From NCBI GenBank assembly GCA_017648525.1, contig JAGCIP010000187.1, positions 1 to 10,636 on the forward strand: a DNA stretch of 10,636 nt, given 5' to 3'. This document shows positions 1-7,405 of this stretch, piece after piece; position 1 is the stretch's first letter; each line of letters starts with the position of its first letter. The stretch comes from Clostridia bacterium (GTDB lineage Bacteria > Bacillota > Clostridia > Christensenellales > Borkfalkiaceae). The position numbers and the translations under genes were made by a program. The notes beneath the pieces were generated by a model that did not search any database, was not told where the DNA came from, and saw nothing but the letters and a program-made list of their open reading frames with translations.

Positions 1-229
1 GAACGGGGCAGCTTTTGTAGTTTGCAAAAACTTCACCCTTACCGTCTAAAACAACGGTGATTTCAAACCAGTCGGCGTGAACGTGTGTTCTAACAACCGT
101 TTCGGGCTTGCAAAATTTTTTCCCCACTTGATGCAAGCGGAAATCACCCAAAATGAACGGTTCGTCCAAAAAATTAAAATCGATTAAAAAGTCGTTTGTT
201 TCCAAACCATTTGTCTTTTCTTTATCCAT
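1..229 (-). CDS. AraC-family regulator, N-terminal cupin domain (partial)
   Basis: This minus-strand gene starts at 229 and runs off the left edge, leaving 76 codons. Residues 49-63 fit the cupin motif 1 pattern HxH(x)4E(x)6G exactly, with H49, H51, E56 and G63. The surrounding text (LHQVGKKF, then HADWFEIT) resembles the sugar-sensing AraC_binding domain of AraC/XylS regulators. The DNA-binding helix-turn-helix half would lie outside the window, so a stand-alone cupin protein cannot be excluded. The gene diverges from a sugar ABC operon, the usual place for a regulator that senses the transported sugar. No Shine-Dalgarno precedes the ATG; instead a consensus promoter ends six bases before it, suggesting a leaderless mRNA. 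A TTG at codon 9 is an alternative start but has only a weak GAAAAG upstream. Family confidence rests on motif pattern and context. Confidence 0.75.
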   Translation of the reverse strand, partial: MDKEKTNGLETNDFLIDFNFLDEPFILGDFRLHQVGKKFCKPETVVRTHVHADWFEITVVLDGKGEVFANYKSCPV

Positions 230-235
230 AAGCAA

Positions 236-264
236 ATTATAGCATTACAAATATTAAAAGTCAA
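236..264 (-). promoter_or_regulatory. Near-consensus sigma-A promoter of the divergent regulator
   Basis: Read on the minus strand, TTGACT (264-259) is followed by a 17-base spacer and TATAAT (241-236). That is 5/6 and 6/6 to consensus at optimal spacing. The DNA just upstream, roughly 265-300, is almost entirely A/T and T-rich on this strand, as in an UP element. The expected transcription start, seven bases past the -10, is position 229, the A of the regulator's ATG. Confidence 0.75.
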
Positions 265-276
265 AATATTTTAAGT

Positions 277-375
277 AAAAAAAAGATAAAAAAAACAAAA
301 AATCACAACAAAAGGTAAAAAATCACAATCCAAATCACAAAAAAATACAAGAAAAAACAAAATAAAGTTAAAAAA
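277..375. other. Phased A-tract region, probably intrinsically curved DNA
   Basis: The plus strand is almost free of T here and carries A-runs of 3-8 bases centred near 280, 291, 299, 311, 319, 333, 342, 354, 361 and 372. Mean spacing is about 10.2 bases, close to one helical turn. Phased A-tracts of this kind are known to bend DNA. The region lies between the two divergent promoters, so it may shape regulator binding or polymerase access. No open reading frame or RNA gene is visible in it. Confidence 0.55.
297..340. repeat. Three AATCACAA direct repeats, candidate operator
   Basis: AATCACAA occurs at 301-308, 321-328 and 333-340. The first two lie within an identical 12-mer, AAAAAATCACAA, at 297-308 and 317-328, 20 bases apart, which is about two helical turns. 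AraC-family proteins typically bind direct repeats roughly 21 bases apart through their two helix-turn-helix motifs. The array lies upstream of the regulator's -35 and between both divergent promoters, so it could serve autoregulation or operon control. The A-rich background raises the chance of coincidental repeats, but the TCAC core is less easily explained that way. Confidence 0.4.
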
Positions 376-443
376 TGGTAAGTTATACTAACGTTTTATT
401 GTAAATGTATGTTTAGAGTTAAAAAAAAGACAAAAACAAGATA

Positions 444-472
444 TTGTCTACACTTTCAGAATATGTTATCAT
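444..472 (+). promoter_or_regulatory. Extended -10 promoter of the ABC operon
   Basis: TTGTCT (444-449, 4/6 to consensus) is followed by a 17-base spacer and TATCAT (467-472, 5/6). The -10 is preceded by TGT, giving an extended -10 element TGTTATCAT. The predicted start is near 479, leaving a leader of about 93 bases before the binding-protein gene. The imperfect -35 fits a promoter that needs activation. An AGTTAAAAAA 10-mer at 417-426, repeated at 366-375, sits just upstream and could be an activator site. Confidence 0.55.
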
Positions 473-477
473 AAATA

Positions 478-493
478 AGCATTGTAGAATGCT
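478..493 (+). promoter_or_regulatory. Stem-loop at the 5' end of the operon transcript
   Basis: AGCATT and AATGCT form a perfect six-pair stem around a GTAG loop, starting at the predicted transcription start. A hairpin at the extreme 5' end can protect an mRNA from 5'-dependent decay by RNase J or RNase Y systems. It lacks a U-tract, so it is not a terminator. A second, weaker pairing of TTAGTG (511-516) with CGCTAA (534-539) contains one G-U pair and is less convincing. Confidence 0.35.
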
Positions 494-556
494 AAATGGG
501 GCTCTATCGTTTAGTGCTCTGAAAAACAAAAAACGCTAAGAAAAAAAATAATATTT

Positions 557-562
557 AAGGAG
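557..562 (+). promoter_or_regulatory. Ribosome binding site of the binding-protein gene
   Basis: AAGGAG lies nine bases before the ATG at 572, at good spacing. It fixes the start that gives an N-terminal lipoprotein signal. Confidence 0.8.
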
Positions 563-571
563 TGTAAAACT

Positions 572-2284
572 ATGAGAAAAATTCTAAGCGGATTATTAGC
601 AATTGTAATGTTGTTTTCAATGGTTGGTTGTAATTTAGGCAACGGCGGCGGTGGTGGAATCACCGTTATCAACATTATGAATACGGGTGGTGGTATCGGC
701 CGTAAATGGTTGGATGATGCAATCGTTCGTTATCAAAAAGACAACCCAAATATTAAGTTCAACGTAGAACACAATATTGACACGGGTGTTGGCACTATGG
801 CAACTTCTGGTTACAGCATTTATTTTGTTGAACAAGGTGGTATCGGCGAACTTGCTGCATCTGGCAAATTGTTGGATATTACTGATATTCTTACCGAAAA
901 GAGTGAAACGAGAGACGGCAACGCCGTATCTATCGTTGACAAAATTAGACCTGAAGCAGTAGAAATGATGAAAGGTTATGACGGCAAGTATTATGCAGTT
1001 CCGCACTTTACTATTTTCTCTGGTATGAGTTACGACTACGATTTGTTTACCGAAAGAGGCTACTTCTTTGCAGACTACAATGCGGAAGTTAAAGCCGGCA
1101 AGGTTACAAACTTTGTTTCACCATACGGAAACGCAAAATTCGTTGCTCCTGGCAACACGGAAGTAGCAAAGAGCGTTGGTAACGATGGTATTGCTGGTAC
1201 TTATGACGACGGCTTGCCTACTACTTTAGTTGAACTTTGCATTCTTTGTGCAAAAATGTATGCATCTGGAACTACTCCTATCGAACATAACGGTACTGTT
1301 GACCACTACGTTAGTAGCTTGCTCAAAGGTTTGTGGGCATCTACGGACGCTGGTAAAGGTATTAGTGCTTTCTTTGATTATTCTGGACAAATGGAAGTTG
1401 TTACTGGTTTTGATAATACCCAAGTATTATTCACCGGTGCAACTGACTCTATCTCTAAACCGATAACTGAAATGAAAACTATAACCGAAGAAACTGGTTA
1501 TTTGACTTATCAAGCAGTAAGTAAATACTATTCTGTGGCATTTATTCAAATGATGTTAGATAAAGGTTGGATTTCAGAAGACTATACCAGTAAGACTGTT
1601 ACCCCCGGTATTGCTCAACTTAAATTTATCTGTAACGGACAAAACGAAGGTGATAGAACTTACGGTATGTTAGTTGAAGCATCTCACTGGTACAACGAAG
1701 CAGAATTTAACGGCTCTTTCAAACAATATGACTTACTTACTGGTGAAACTGGTAGTGGTGCGCAAAGAGACCTTCGTTGGATGCCGTTGCCTACCGACCT
1801 TGACGAACCTGTAACCGGACCTGAAAATGCAAGAGGAAACGTTATGACTCAAGCATCTGACTCATACGCTTTCATCAACGCAAACATTGCTGCAAACACT
1901 AACTTGGTTAAAGAAGTTAAAAAGTTCTTCAAGTTCCTTTATAGCGACGCAGAACTTTCACACTTCACTGGTGAAACTGGTATTTTAAGAGGACATATCA
2001 ATTACGACTTAACCCCAGAAGACGAAGCAAAACTTTCTTCTTTTGACGATAGTATTTTCCAAATGTATAGAACTGCAAACGTATCATTAAACGTTTCAAA
2101 GAAACAATCTTATTTAAGAAATGCAAGTACGTTGTTGCAAAAAGCAACCTGGCCTACCTATAAGGGCAGTTTGTATCACTCAATTTTCTCACCATTCTCT
2201 TATGGTGGAAAGTCGCCTGAAGTTTATCAAGGCCTAACCGTTAGCAAGACAGACTGGGAGAGCACGTATTATGTCGCAGACTAA
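572..2284 (+). CDS. Sugar ABC transporter substrate-binding lipoprotein
   Basis: This is the extracellular binding protein of a carbohydrate (CUT1-type) importer, expected to be lipid-anchored on the outer face of the membrane. Residues 1-20 form a signal peptide with lipobox MVGC and acylated Cys20, followed by a flexible glycine-rich linker (23-29). The body has the features of an extracellular solute-binding family 1 protein: a WLDDAIVRYQKDNPN helix (46-60) typical of the first lobe, and a long C-terminal lobe. At 570 residues it is larger than the usual 400-450, matching the enlarged clostridial subgroup. Residues 204-216 (NDGIAGTYDDGLP) form an acidic, glycine-rich loop that resembles a calcium-binding turn. 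The gene is first in the operon and its 3' end overlaps the first permease gene by 14 bases. The ligand cannot be predicted; a mono- or oligosaccharide is most likely. Confidence 0.92.
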   Translation: MRKILSGLLAIVMLFSMVGCNLGNGGGGGITVINIMNTGGGIGRKWLDDAIVRYQKDNPNIKFNVEHNIDTGVGTMATSGYSIYFVEQGGIGELAASGKLLDITDILTEKSETRDGNAVSIVDKIRPEAVEMMKGYDGKYYAVPHFTIFSGMSYDYDLFTERGYFFADYNAEVKAGKVTNFVSPYGNAKFVAPGNTEVAKSVGNDGIAGTYDDGLPTTLVELCILCAKMYASGTTPIEHNGTVDHYVSSLLKGLWASTDAGKGISAFFDYSGQMEVVTGFDNTQVLFTGATDSISKPITEMKTITEETGYLTYQAVSKYYSVAFIQMMLDKGWISEDYTSKTVTPGIAQLKFICNGQNEGDRTYGMLVEASHWYNEAEFNGSFKQYDLLTGETGSGAQRDLRWMPLPTDLDEPVTGPENARGNVMTQASDSYAFINANIAANTNLVKEVKKFFKFLYSDAELSHFTGETGILRGHINYDLTPEDEAKLSSFDDSIFQMYRTANVSLNVSKKQSYLRNASTLLQKATWPTYKGSLYHSIFSPFSYGGKSPEVYQGLTVSKTDWESTYYVAD

Positions 2285-3242
2285 AAAAATCAACAAAAAC
2301 GGTATGAACGCGCGTAGAAGAGGGCACATTATTTTCTACGCTGCGCTCATGATATTGCCCTGTATTCAGTTCGCAATATTCTATTTTGGCGTTAATATAA
2401 GTTCAATTCTTCGTGCATTCCAAATTTATGAAATAAATTATAGCACGGGTATATTAGAAAAATTCTTTACCGGTACTCGTGGTTATTCTTTCTTTTATAA
2501 CTTCAAAATGGCGATAGATTTGTTTAGCAATAACGTTTACGTTCTTAAAAACACTTTCTTAATTTACTTTATTGGACTTTTTGTTTCGCAACCTATTTGT
2601 ATTATACTTTCGTATTACATTTTCAAGAAGAAACCACTTTCAGGTTTCTTCAAGGTAATGCTTTACTTGCCCCACGTTATTTCGGGCTTGGTATTTTCGT
2701 TGTTGTTTAAGTATATAACCGAAAATGTATATATGGTTGTTGCAAAAGACATTTTTGGTGCAACTGTTCAAGGTATACTCGTAGACCCGAACACTCGTTT
2801 AGGCGGTGTTTTATTCTTCAACGTTTGGCTAGGCTTAAGCGGTAGTTTGTTGTTATTCAGCGGTGCTATGAGTAGTGTAGACGAATCTGTTTTAGAGTCT
2901 GCACAATTAGACGGTGCTAACATTATCCAAGAGTTCTTCTACATAGTTCTTCCAGGTATTTGGCATACTTATAAGCAGTTGTTAATACTTGGTGTTGCTG
3001 GTATTTTCGGCAACCAAATGAGTCTTATGAGTCTATTCGGTATCCACTCTGATATTACCAAAGAGATGGCTACTATCGGTATGTTCTTCTACTTGAAGAC
3101 CTATTATGCAGGCACGCAAATTGTGGACGGCGTAAGTTACGGCATTTTGAGTGCGTTTGGCTTAATGATGACTGCTATTATCGCACCCGCGACATTACTT
3201 ATCCGTAGATTATTAGACAAATACGGCTGGTCAACGAAATAG
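2271..3242 (+). CDS. Sugar ABC transporter permease, MalF/UgpA-like
   Basis: This is an integral membrane subunit of the sugar importer. About six hydrophobic segments are visible, roughly at residues 19-41, 93-117, 126-148, 168-200, 235-256 and 286-311, with a positively charged N-terminus (RRRG at 15-18). The cytoplasmic EAA loop that contacts the ATPase is seen at 209-228 as ESAQLDGA followed by F, I and LP, with the conserved DG at 214-215. The 323-residue length is normal for a one-domain BPD_transp_1 permease. The start at 2271 lies inside the end of the binding-protein gene and is preceded by GGGAG at 2256-2260, so translation is probably coupled. An ATG at 2304 is in frame but has no good ribosome binding site. 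It should pair with the next gene product as a heterodimer. Confidence 0.93.
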   Translation: MSQTKKINKNGMNARRRGHIIFYAALMILPCIQFAIFYFGVNISSILRAFQIYEINYSTGILEKFFTGTRGYSFFYNFKMAIDLFSNNVYVLKNTFLIYFIGLFVSQPICIILSYYIFKKKPLSGFFKVMLYLPHVISGLVFSLLFKYITENVYMVVAKDIFGATVQGILVDPNTRLGGVLFFNVWLGLSGSLLLFSGAMSSVDESVLESAQLDGANIIQEFFYIVLPGIWHTYKQLLILGVAGIFGNQMSLMSLFGIHSDITKEMATIGMFFYLKTYYAGTQIVDGVSYGILSAFGLMMTAIIAPATLLIRRLLDKYGWSTK

Positions 3243-3255
3243 GAGGGAAGAGAAG

Positions 3256-4203
3256 ATGGCACACAAGAAACAAAAAATGAAAGCGAAAGGCTTGGCTGAT
3301 AAAATTTTCTTTATCGTATTATTTACTTTCCTAGTTCTTTACGTTATTAGTATCCTTGGAACGCTGTTTTGGGGTTTATTAAGTTCGTTTAAATCTGTTG
3401 CAGATATCGAAATTAAGAAAAACGTTTTAGGCTTGCCTAACCCCGTGCTCAGTGCAGAAGAACTTCGTTTCTCTAACTACGCTAAACTTTTAGACGCATT
3501 TGGTTTTACGGTTGTAAACCCGTTCTATCAGAACGGCGTAATGGTAACCCACTATCAAGAAGTTACGCTTGGTGTTACCTTAGTTAATACTCTTATGTTT
3601 ACCGTTATTACTTCTATTGAAAACGCCGTATTACCTTGTATGGCTGCTTACCTTTGCGTACGCTATCCTTTCAAGGTTAGTGGGTTTATTTACTCAACCT
3701 TATTAGTTTTAATGGTAATACCTATCGTTGGTACTTACCCTGCGGAAATAGAAATGCTCCGTTCATTAGGTATTTACGATACAATGATAGCTTACTTTAT
3801 TCAAAACTTTAACTTTACGGGTATGTATTTCTTCATTTTTTACGCTTATTTTGAAGGATTATCTACCACTTATTACGAGGCTGCGGAAATAGACGGCGCA
3901 TCTCAATTGATGATTATGCTTAAGATTGCACTTCCGCTTGCATTTAAATTGATAATGACCATTTGGTTATTGAGATTTATCGGGCACTGGAACGAATATG
4001 GTACTATACTTTTGTATATGCCCACACAAGTAACTTTGGCGTTTGTTATATACAGAACGTTTATCTCAACGATGAACGGAGAACACTCGGTTGGCGAAGT
4101 TACCGCAGGCTGTACCGTTCTTGCTTTCCCACTCGTAATCATATTCATTTGCTTTAGAGAGCAACTCATGGGCAACCTGACATTAGGAGGAGAAAAAGGA
4201 TGA
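3256..4203 (+). CDS. Sugar ABC transporter permease, MalG-like
   Basis: This is the second membrane subunit of the importer. Hydrophobic segments lie near residues 17-43, 105-132, 141-163, 178-199, 230-250 and 278-299. A long extracytoplasmic loop (about 50-100) follows the first segment. The EAA motif is near-perfect at 208-228: EAAEIDGA, then a helix and ALPLA. The C-terminus, GNLTLGGEKG, resembles the GxxxGxxKG tail common in MalG-type permeases. AGGAGGG at 3241-3247 begins inside the stop codon of the previous gene and lies eight bases before the ATG. The last four bases overlap the next gene as ATGA. No ATPase gene follows, so energy must come from an ATPase encoded elsewhere, as known for MsmK/MsmX-served sugar transporters in Bacillota. 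Confidence 0.93.
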   Translation: MAHKKQKMKAKGLADKIFFIVLFTFLVLYVISILGTLFWGLLSSFKSVADIEIKKNVLGLPNPVLSAEELRFSNYAKLLDAFGFTVVNPFYQNGVMVTHYQEVTLGVTLVNTLMFTVITSIENAVLPCMAAYLCVRYPFKVSGFIYSTLLVLMVIPIVGTYPAEIEMLRSLGIYDTMIAYFIQNFNFTGMYFFIFYAYFEGLSTTYYEAAEIDGASQLMIMLKIALPLAFKLIMTIWLLRFIGHWNEYGTILLYMPTQVTLAFVIYRTFISTMNGEHSVGEVTAGCTVLAFPLVIIFICFREQLMGNLTLGGEKG

Positions 4204-7200
4204 TAAAAAGTGCAACTCGCAACTTTTTAATCAAAATTTTAATCGTCGTTTTAGCTGTCGCTTGTGTTTTCGGTTTATCAAGTCTAAACAAAGAACCTAT
4301 TACCGTTCTTTGCGACTTGGAAACTGCAGAGCAAATAAAAGATAGTTATATGCTCGGCGAAAGTTTTGATTTGCCAGATGGTGAAATCGTTAATGGTAGC
4401 GACCGCCACGAGGCAGAAGAAGTTATGATTATATTCCCCAACGGAATAGCAAGTAAAGCAACGGAACAAACCCTTTCTCAAAAGGGTGAGTACACTTTGG
4501 TTTACACTGCTAACGTTGGCGGACAAAGGCTTACTGCTGAAAAGAAATTTTCAGTAGTAGACGCCTATTATGCTTTTACCGGTGAGGGCGCTAAAAACTC
4601 GTCTTATAAATTAGTGGACGACTTTGCTATGGCTCCTGACCAAGGGCTTTCTGGTGTTAACGTTTCATTAGGTAAAAACACGTCTTTTGTTGTTAACCAA
4701 GTATTTGACGCTACGGAATTAACCAAGCAAACGCCTGTAGTTACTATTTATCCGTACAATAATACTTTCCTTATGAACAAGGGACACGGATATATCGAGG
4801 CGTTTGATATTCAAGTAGTACTAACCGACTATTATGACCCTACGAACTACATTATTTTAGAGTATCACTGGCTTGATAACTTTCCAAACTACACGGGTGA
4901 GAACATTGCAACGCAAGAAAAAGCTCCCGATATGCACTATATGGTTTCAACCAAAGGAAGCGCTTTTCCGACTTATTACGGCACTAGCGCTAATATGAGG
5001 CGTCCTGACGTTTGGAAAAATGTAGATGGTGAGCTTTTAGACCATCCTGTTACTTCATATAGAATCGATGGCGAAGAAGTTGCTAATAAACTTTATACGG
5101 GTAATGCACTTCCTGAAGGTGCTACTTACGACCACTCTTATGGTTTTAGTGTGTACTTTGATTACTCTACTTTTACTGCTTATGGCGATAGAATGAACCA
5201 AACTAGTAAAGCAATATCGCACGTTTCAATTGCAAATCTCGGCTCAACCGAAAAGTATGGTAGTAAGGCGTTTACTGGTTTTACCGAAGGTAAATTTACC
5301 CTTTCAATTAAAGCGGATGATTATAAGCCTATAACAGGTTTGGCAGATTCTGAATTGGCTTGCAATTTGGAAATTTCTAATATTCTCGGCAGAACGGGGG
5401 CAGACCTTAAACCTGATGCAATGCCTAAAGATGACAATGCTCCTTATATCTATATCGAAGGGGCTGGGAACAAGGTTATCGTTGCAAAGGGAGAAGAAGT
5501 TAAAATTCCCGCTGTTGACGTTAAAGACGTTGATTTAAAGAGCGTAATTTCTCAAGTTTACTATGGTTATGGCACCAACCAAGAAACTTTAGTAACTATT
5601 GTTGATGGCAAGTTTACGGCTAACCGTGTTGGCAACTACACCGTTTTATATACTGCTGTCGATGCGTTTGGCAACGTTGCCACCAAAACGATTGATATTG
5701 AGGCTAAAATATTCCCCAACAATCAATCTTTGAGTTTAGAAGTGGAACAAGTTGAAAGCGCACAAGCAGGTAAAATTCTTGAATTGCCTTCTTACACTCT
5801 CGTTGGCGAAAGCGTTGATAAATTTGTAAAAGTTTTCTATGCTTATAACGACGGCGAATTTGTGGAAATCACCGATACGCAGTCTTTCTTTGTTGAACAC
5901 GTTGGCAAGTATACTATTCGCTATGAATATTACAACTTGCTTTCTACTTACGAACTAAAATACGACTTTAATTCGGTTGCGTCTACGGAAGTATCTTTTG
6001 TTCAAGCGACTATGCCTAGATATTATGTTCAAGGTTCTACTTACACCTTGGAAAATTACAAGGCGTTTAGATATACTACTGCCGACCCCGTTGAAGTAGA
6101 ACCTAGCGTTTACGTTTCAGAGGATGGCAAGGCTTTTGTTGAAATTGATGCAAAAGAATACACCGTTGCTGCAAAAGAAAGCGTTCAATTTAAGTACGTT
6201 TTAGACGGAGCAGAAGAATTATCAGAAGTTATTCCCGTTCTTGTTTTACAAGATGAAGAGGGCAGTTATCTTTTAGGCAAACACTTTGTAACTAGCGATT
6301 TCACTTACGTTGAAAACCTTGATAACATTGCGTTTGTTCCCAAAAAGTTAGATGGCAACTATATGGAATTTGCTAACCCCATTTCTTACGGCAACTTCTT
6401 CTTGGAACTCCGTCCTGTAATAGGATATGATAAATTCGGTTCTATCAACATTACTTTAACCGATTACTATAACCCCGAAAACGTGGTTACCATTTACTAC
6501 GGTAAACAAATAGTAAATGCGGGCAAACCCAACGAATTTGCCGGATTAAATATTAAAGTTAACGGGCAAATGCAAGTTAACTATCAAACGCATTACGAAG
6601 GAACTACAGCACAGTTCTACTGCAAAAATGGTAGAATTTACATTGATAAGTTCATATTCAATATCGGTGATATAATCAGTAATGATAAAGTGATTTTGGG
6701 TATTGAAGTTAATGACGTTGAAGATTTAGAACATGCAAAGATTGAAATCGGCAAGATTAACAACTTAGTTTTAGGCATGCCGTCTTCTGACTTTATTAAA
6801 CCGCAACTTTCTTACAAACAAACCGCGGCGCTTTATCAAGATTTGAATTCGGAAGTTACCATTTACCCAGCGGTTGCTACCGATTTACTTACTGGTTACG
6901 TTCAAGGCAACCTTAAAATGTGGGTAGAAGGTCCTAGCAAGTCTACGCCTACTGCATTAGACGGTACTTTGCTTAATAAATCTATAGACCCAACCAAGGA
7001 ATACACCTTTAAGTTGACTAGAGAAGGCCGTTATAAAATTAACTACGAATACACGGATACCAACGGTAATAAAACAACCGCAGGTTACAACGTTTATACT
7101 GGTGACTTTGTTGAACCCACCATTACGCTTAACGGTGGATATAACGAAAATACGGTTGTTAAAGTTAAACTTGGCACGGAATATACTGTTCAGAGTTATA

Positions 7201-7394
7201 CCGTTGCTGACGTTGGAACTCCAATAGAAGAACTTTACGTTAGCGTTTTAGTAAAGACGCCTGCCGGCTACTTTATTAAATTGAAAGACGGTAAGATTAC
7301 CTTGAATGCAAAGGGTACTTACTTGATTTACTATCATTGTATGGACGCAACGACGAACACGGCTTCTACCTATTACACCGTTGAAGTTGAATAA
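4200..7394 (+). CDS. Large surface protein with Ig-like and two lectin-like modules
   Basis: This 1064-residue secreted protein has one hydrophobic N-terminal segment (8-28), which is either an uncleaved anchor or a signal peptide. Cys22 (AVAC) is a poor lipobox because residue -3 is Ala. The rest looks all-beta. Ig-like modules end in a recurrent GxYxxxY strand at about 96, 478, 569, 943 and 1039; the one at 478-492 (GNYTVLYTAVDAFGN) is very like DUF5011/Big_3-type bacterial Ig domains. Between them lie two modules (about 127-397 and 687-862) that share LTDYYDP/LTDYYNP and flanking strand patterns, and that resemble concanavalin-like carbohydrate-binding folds. No catalytic motif, LPxTG signal or S-layer domain is seen. 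The start overlaps the permease stop (ATGA), with AGGAGG at 4185-4190, so expression is coupled to transport. A glycan-binding or scaffold role is inferred from architecture and context only. Confidence 0.75.
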   Translation: MIKSATRNFLIKILIVVLAVACVFGLSSLNKEPITVLCDLETAEQIKDSYMLGESFDLPDGEIVNGSDRHEAEEVMIIFPNGIASKATEQTLSQKGEYTLVYTANVGGQRLTAEKKFSVVDAYYAFTGEGAKNSSYKLVDDFAMAPDQGLSGVNVSLGKNTSFVVNQVFDATELTKQTPVVTIYPYNNTFLMNKGHGYIEAFDIQVVLTDYYDPTNYIILEYHWLDNFPNYTGENIATQEKAPDMHYMVSTKGSAFPTYYGTSANMRRPDVWKNVDGELLDHPVTSYRIDGEEVANKLYTGNALPEGATYDHSYGFSVYFDYSTFTAYGDRMNQTSKAISHVSIANLGSTEKYGSKAFTGFTEGKFTLSIKADDYKPITGLADSELACNLEISNILGRTGADLKPDAMPKDDNAPYIYIEGAGNKVIVAKGEEVKIPAVDVKDVDLKSVISQVYYGYGTNQETLVTIVDGKFTANRVGNYTVLYTAVDAFGNVATKTIDIEAKIFPNNQSLSLEVEQVESAQAGKILELPSYTLVGESVDKFVKVFYAYNDGEFVEITDTQSFFVEHVGKYTIRYEYYNLLSTYELKYDFNSVASTEVSFVQATMPRYYVQGSTYTLENYKAFRYTTADPVEVEPSVYVSEDGKAFVEIDAKEYTVAAKESVQFKYVLDGAEELSEVIPVLVLQDEEGSYLLGKHFVTSDFTYVENLDNIAFVPKKLDGNYMEFANPISYGNFFLELRPVIGYDKFGSINITLTDYYNPENVVTIYYGKQIVNAGKPNEFAGLNIKVNGQMQVNYQTHYEGTTAQFYCKNGRIYIDKFIFNIGDIISNDKVILGIEVNDVEDLEHAKIEIGKINNLVLGMPSSDFIKPQLSYKQTAALYQDLNSEVTIYPAVATDLLTGYVQGNLKMWVEGPSKSTPTALDGTLLNKSIDPTKEYTFKLTREGRYKINYEYTDTNGNKTTAGYNVYTGDFVEPTITLNGGYNENTVVKVKLGTEYTVQSYTVADVGTPIEELYVSVLVKTPAGYFIKLKDGKITLNAKGTYLIYYHCMDATTNTASTYYTVEVE

Positions 7395-7405
7395 GGAGGG
7401 GAAAG

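Noticed and set aside
230..571. Riboswitch, small RNA gene, tRNA or CRISPR in the long intergenic region
   Set aside because: No conserved riboswitch core, cloverleaf or regular repeat-spacer array is visible. Only simple hairpins and A-rich repeats are present.
635..1006. Minus-strand open frame of 123 codons opposite the binding-protein gene
   Set aside because: It lies wholly antisense to a strongly supported gene, has no recognisable domain, and its composition fits a shadow of the coding frame.
3903..4175. Open frames in other phases over the 3' half of the second permease gene
   Set aside because: The permease frame carries the EAA motif and membrane segments; the alternatives have no motif.
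4200..4290. Lipoprotein signal at Cys22 of the 1064-aa protein
   Set aside because: Ala at -3 and a hydrophobic stretch continuing past the cysteine make it a weak lipobox. I treat the segment as an anchor or signal peptide of uncertain type.
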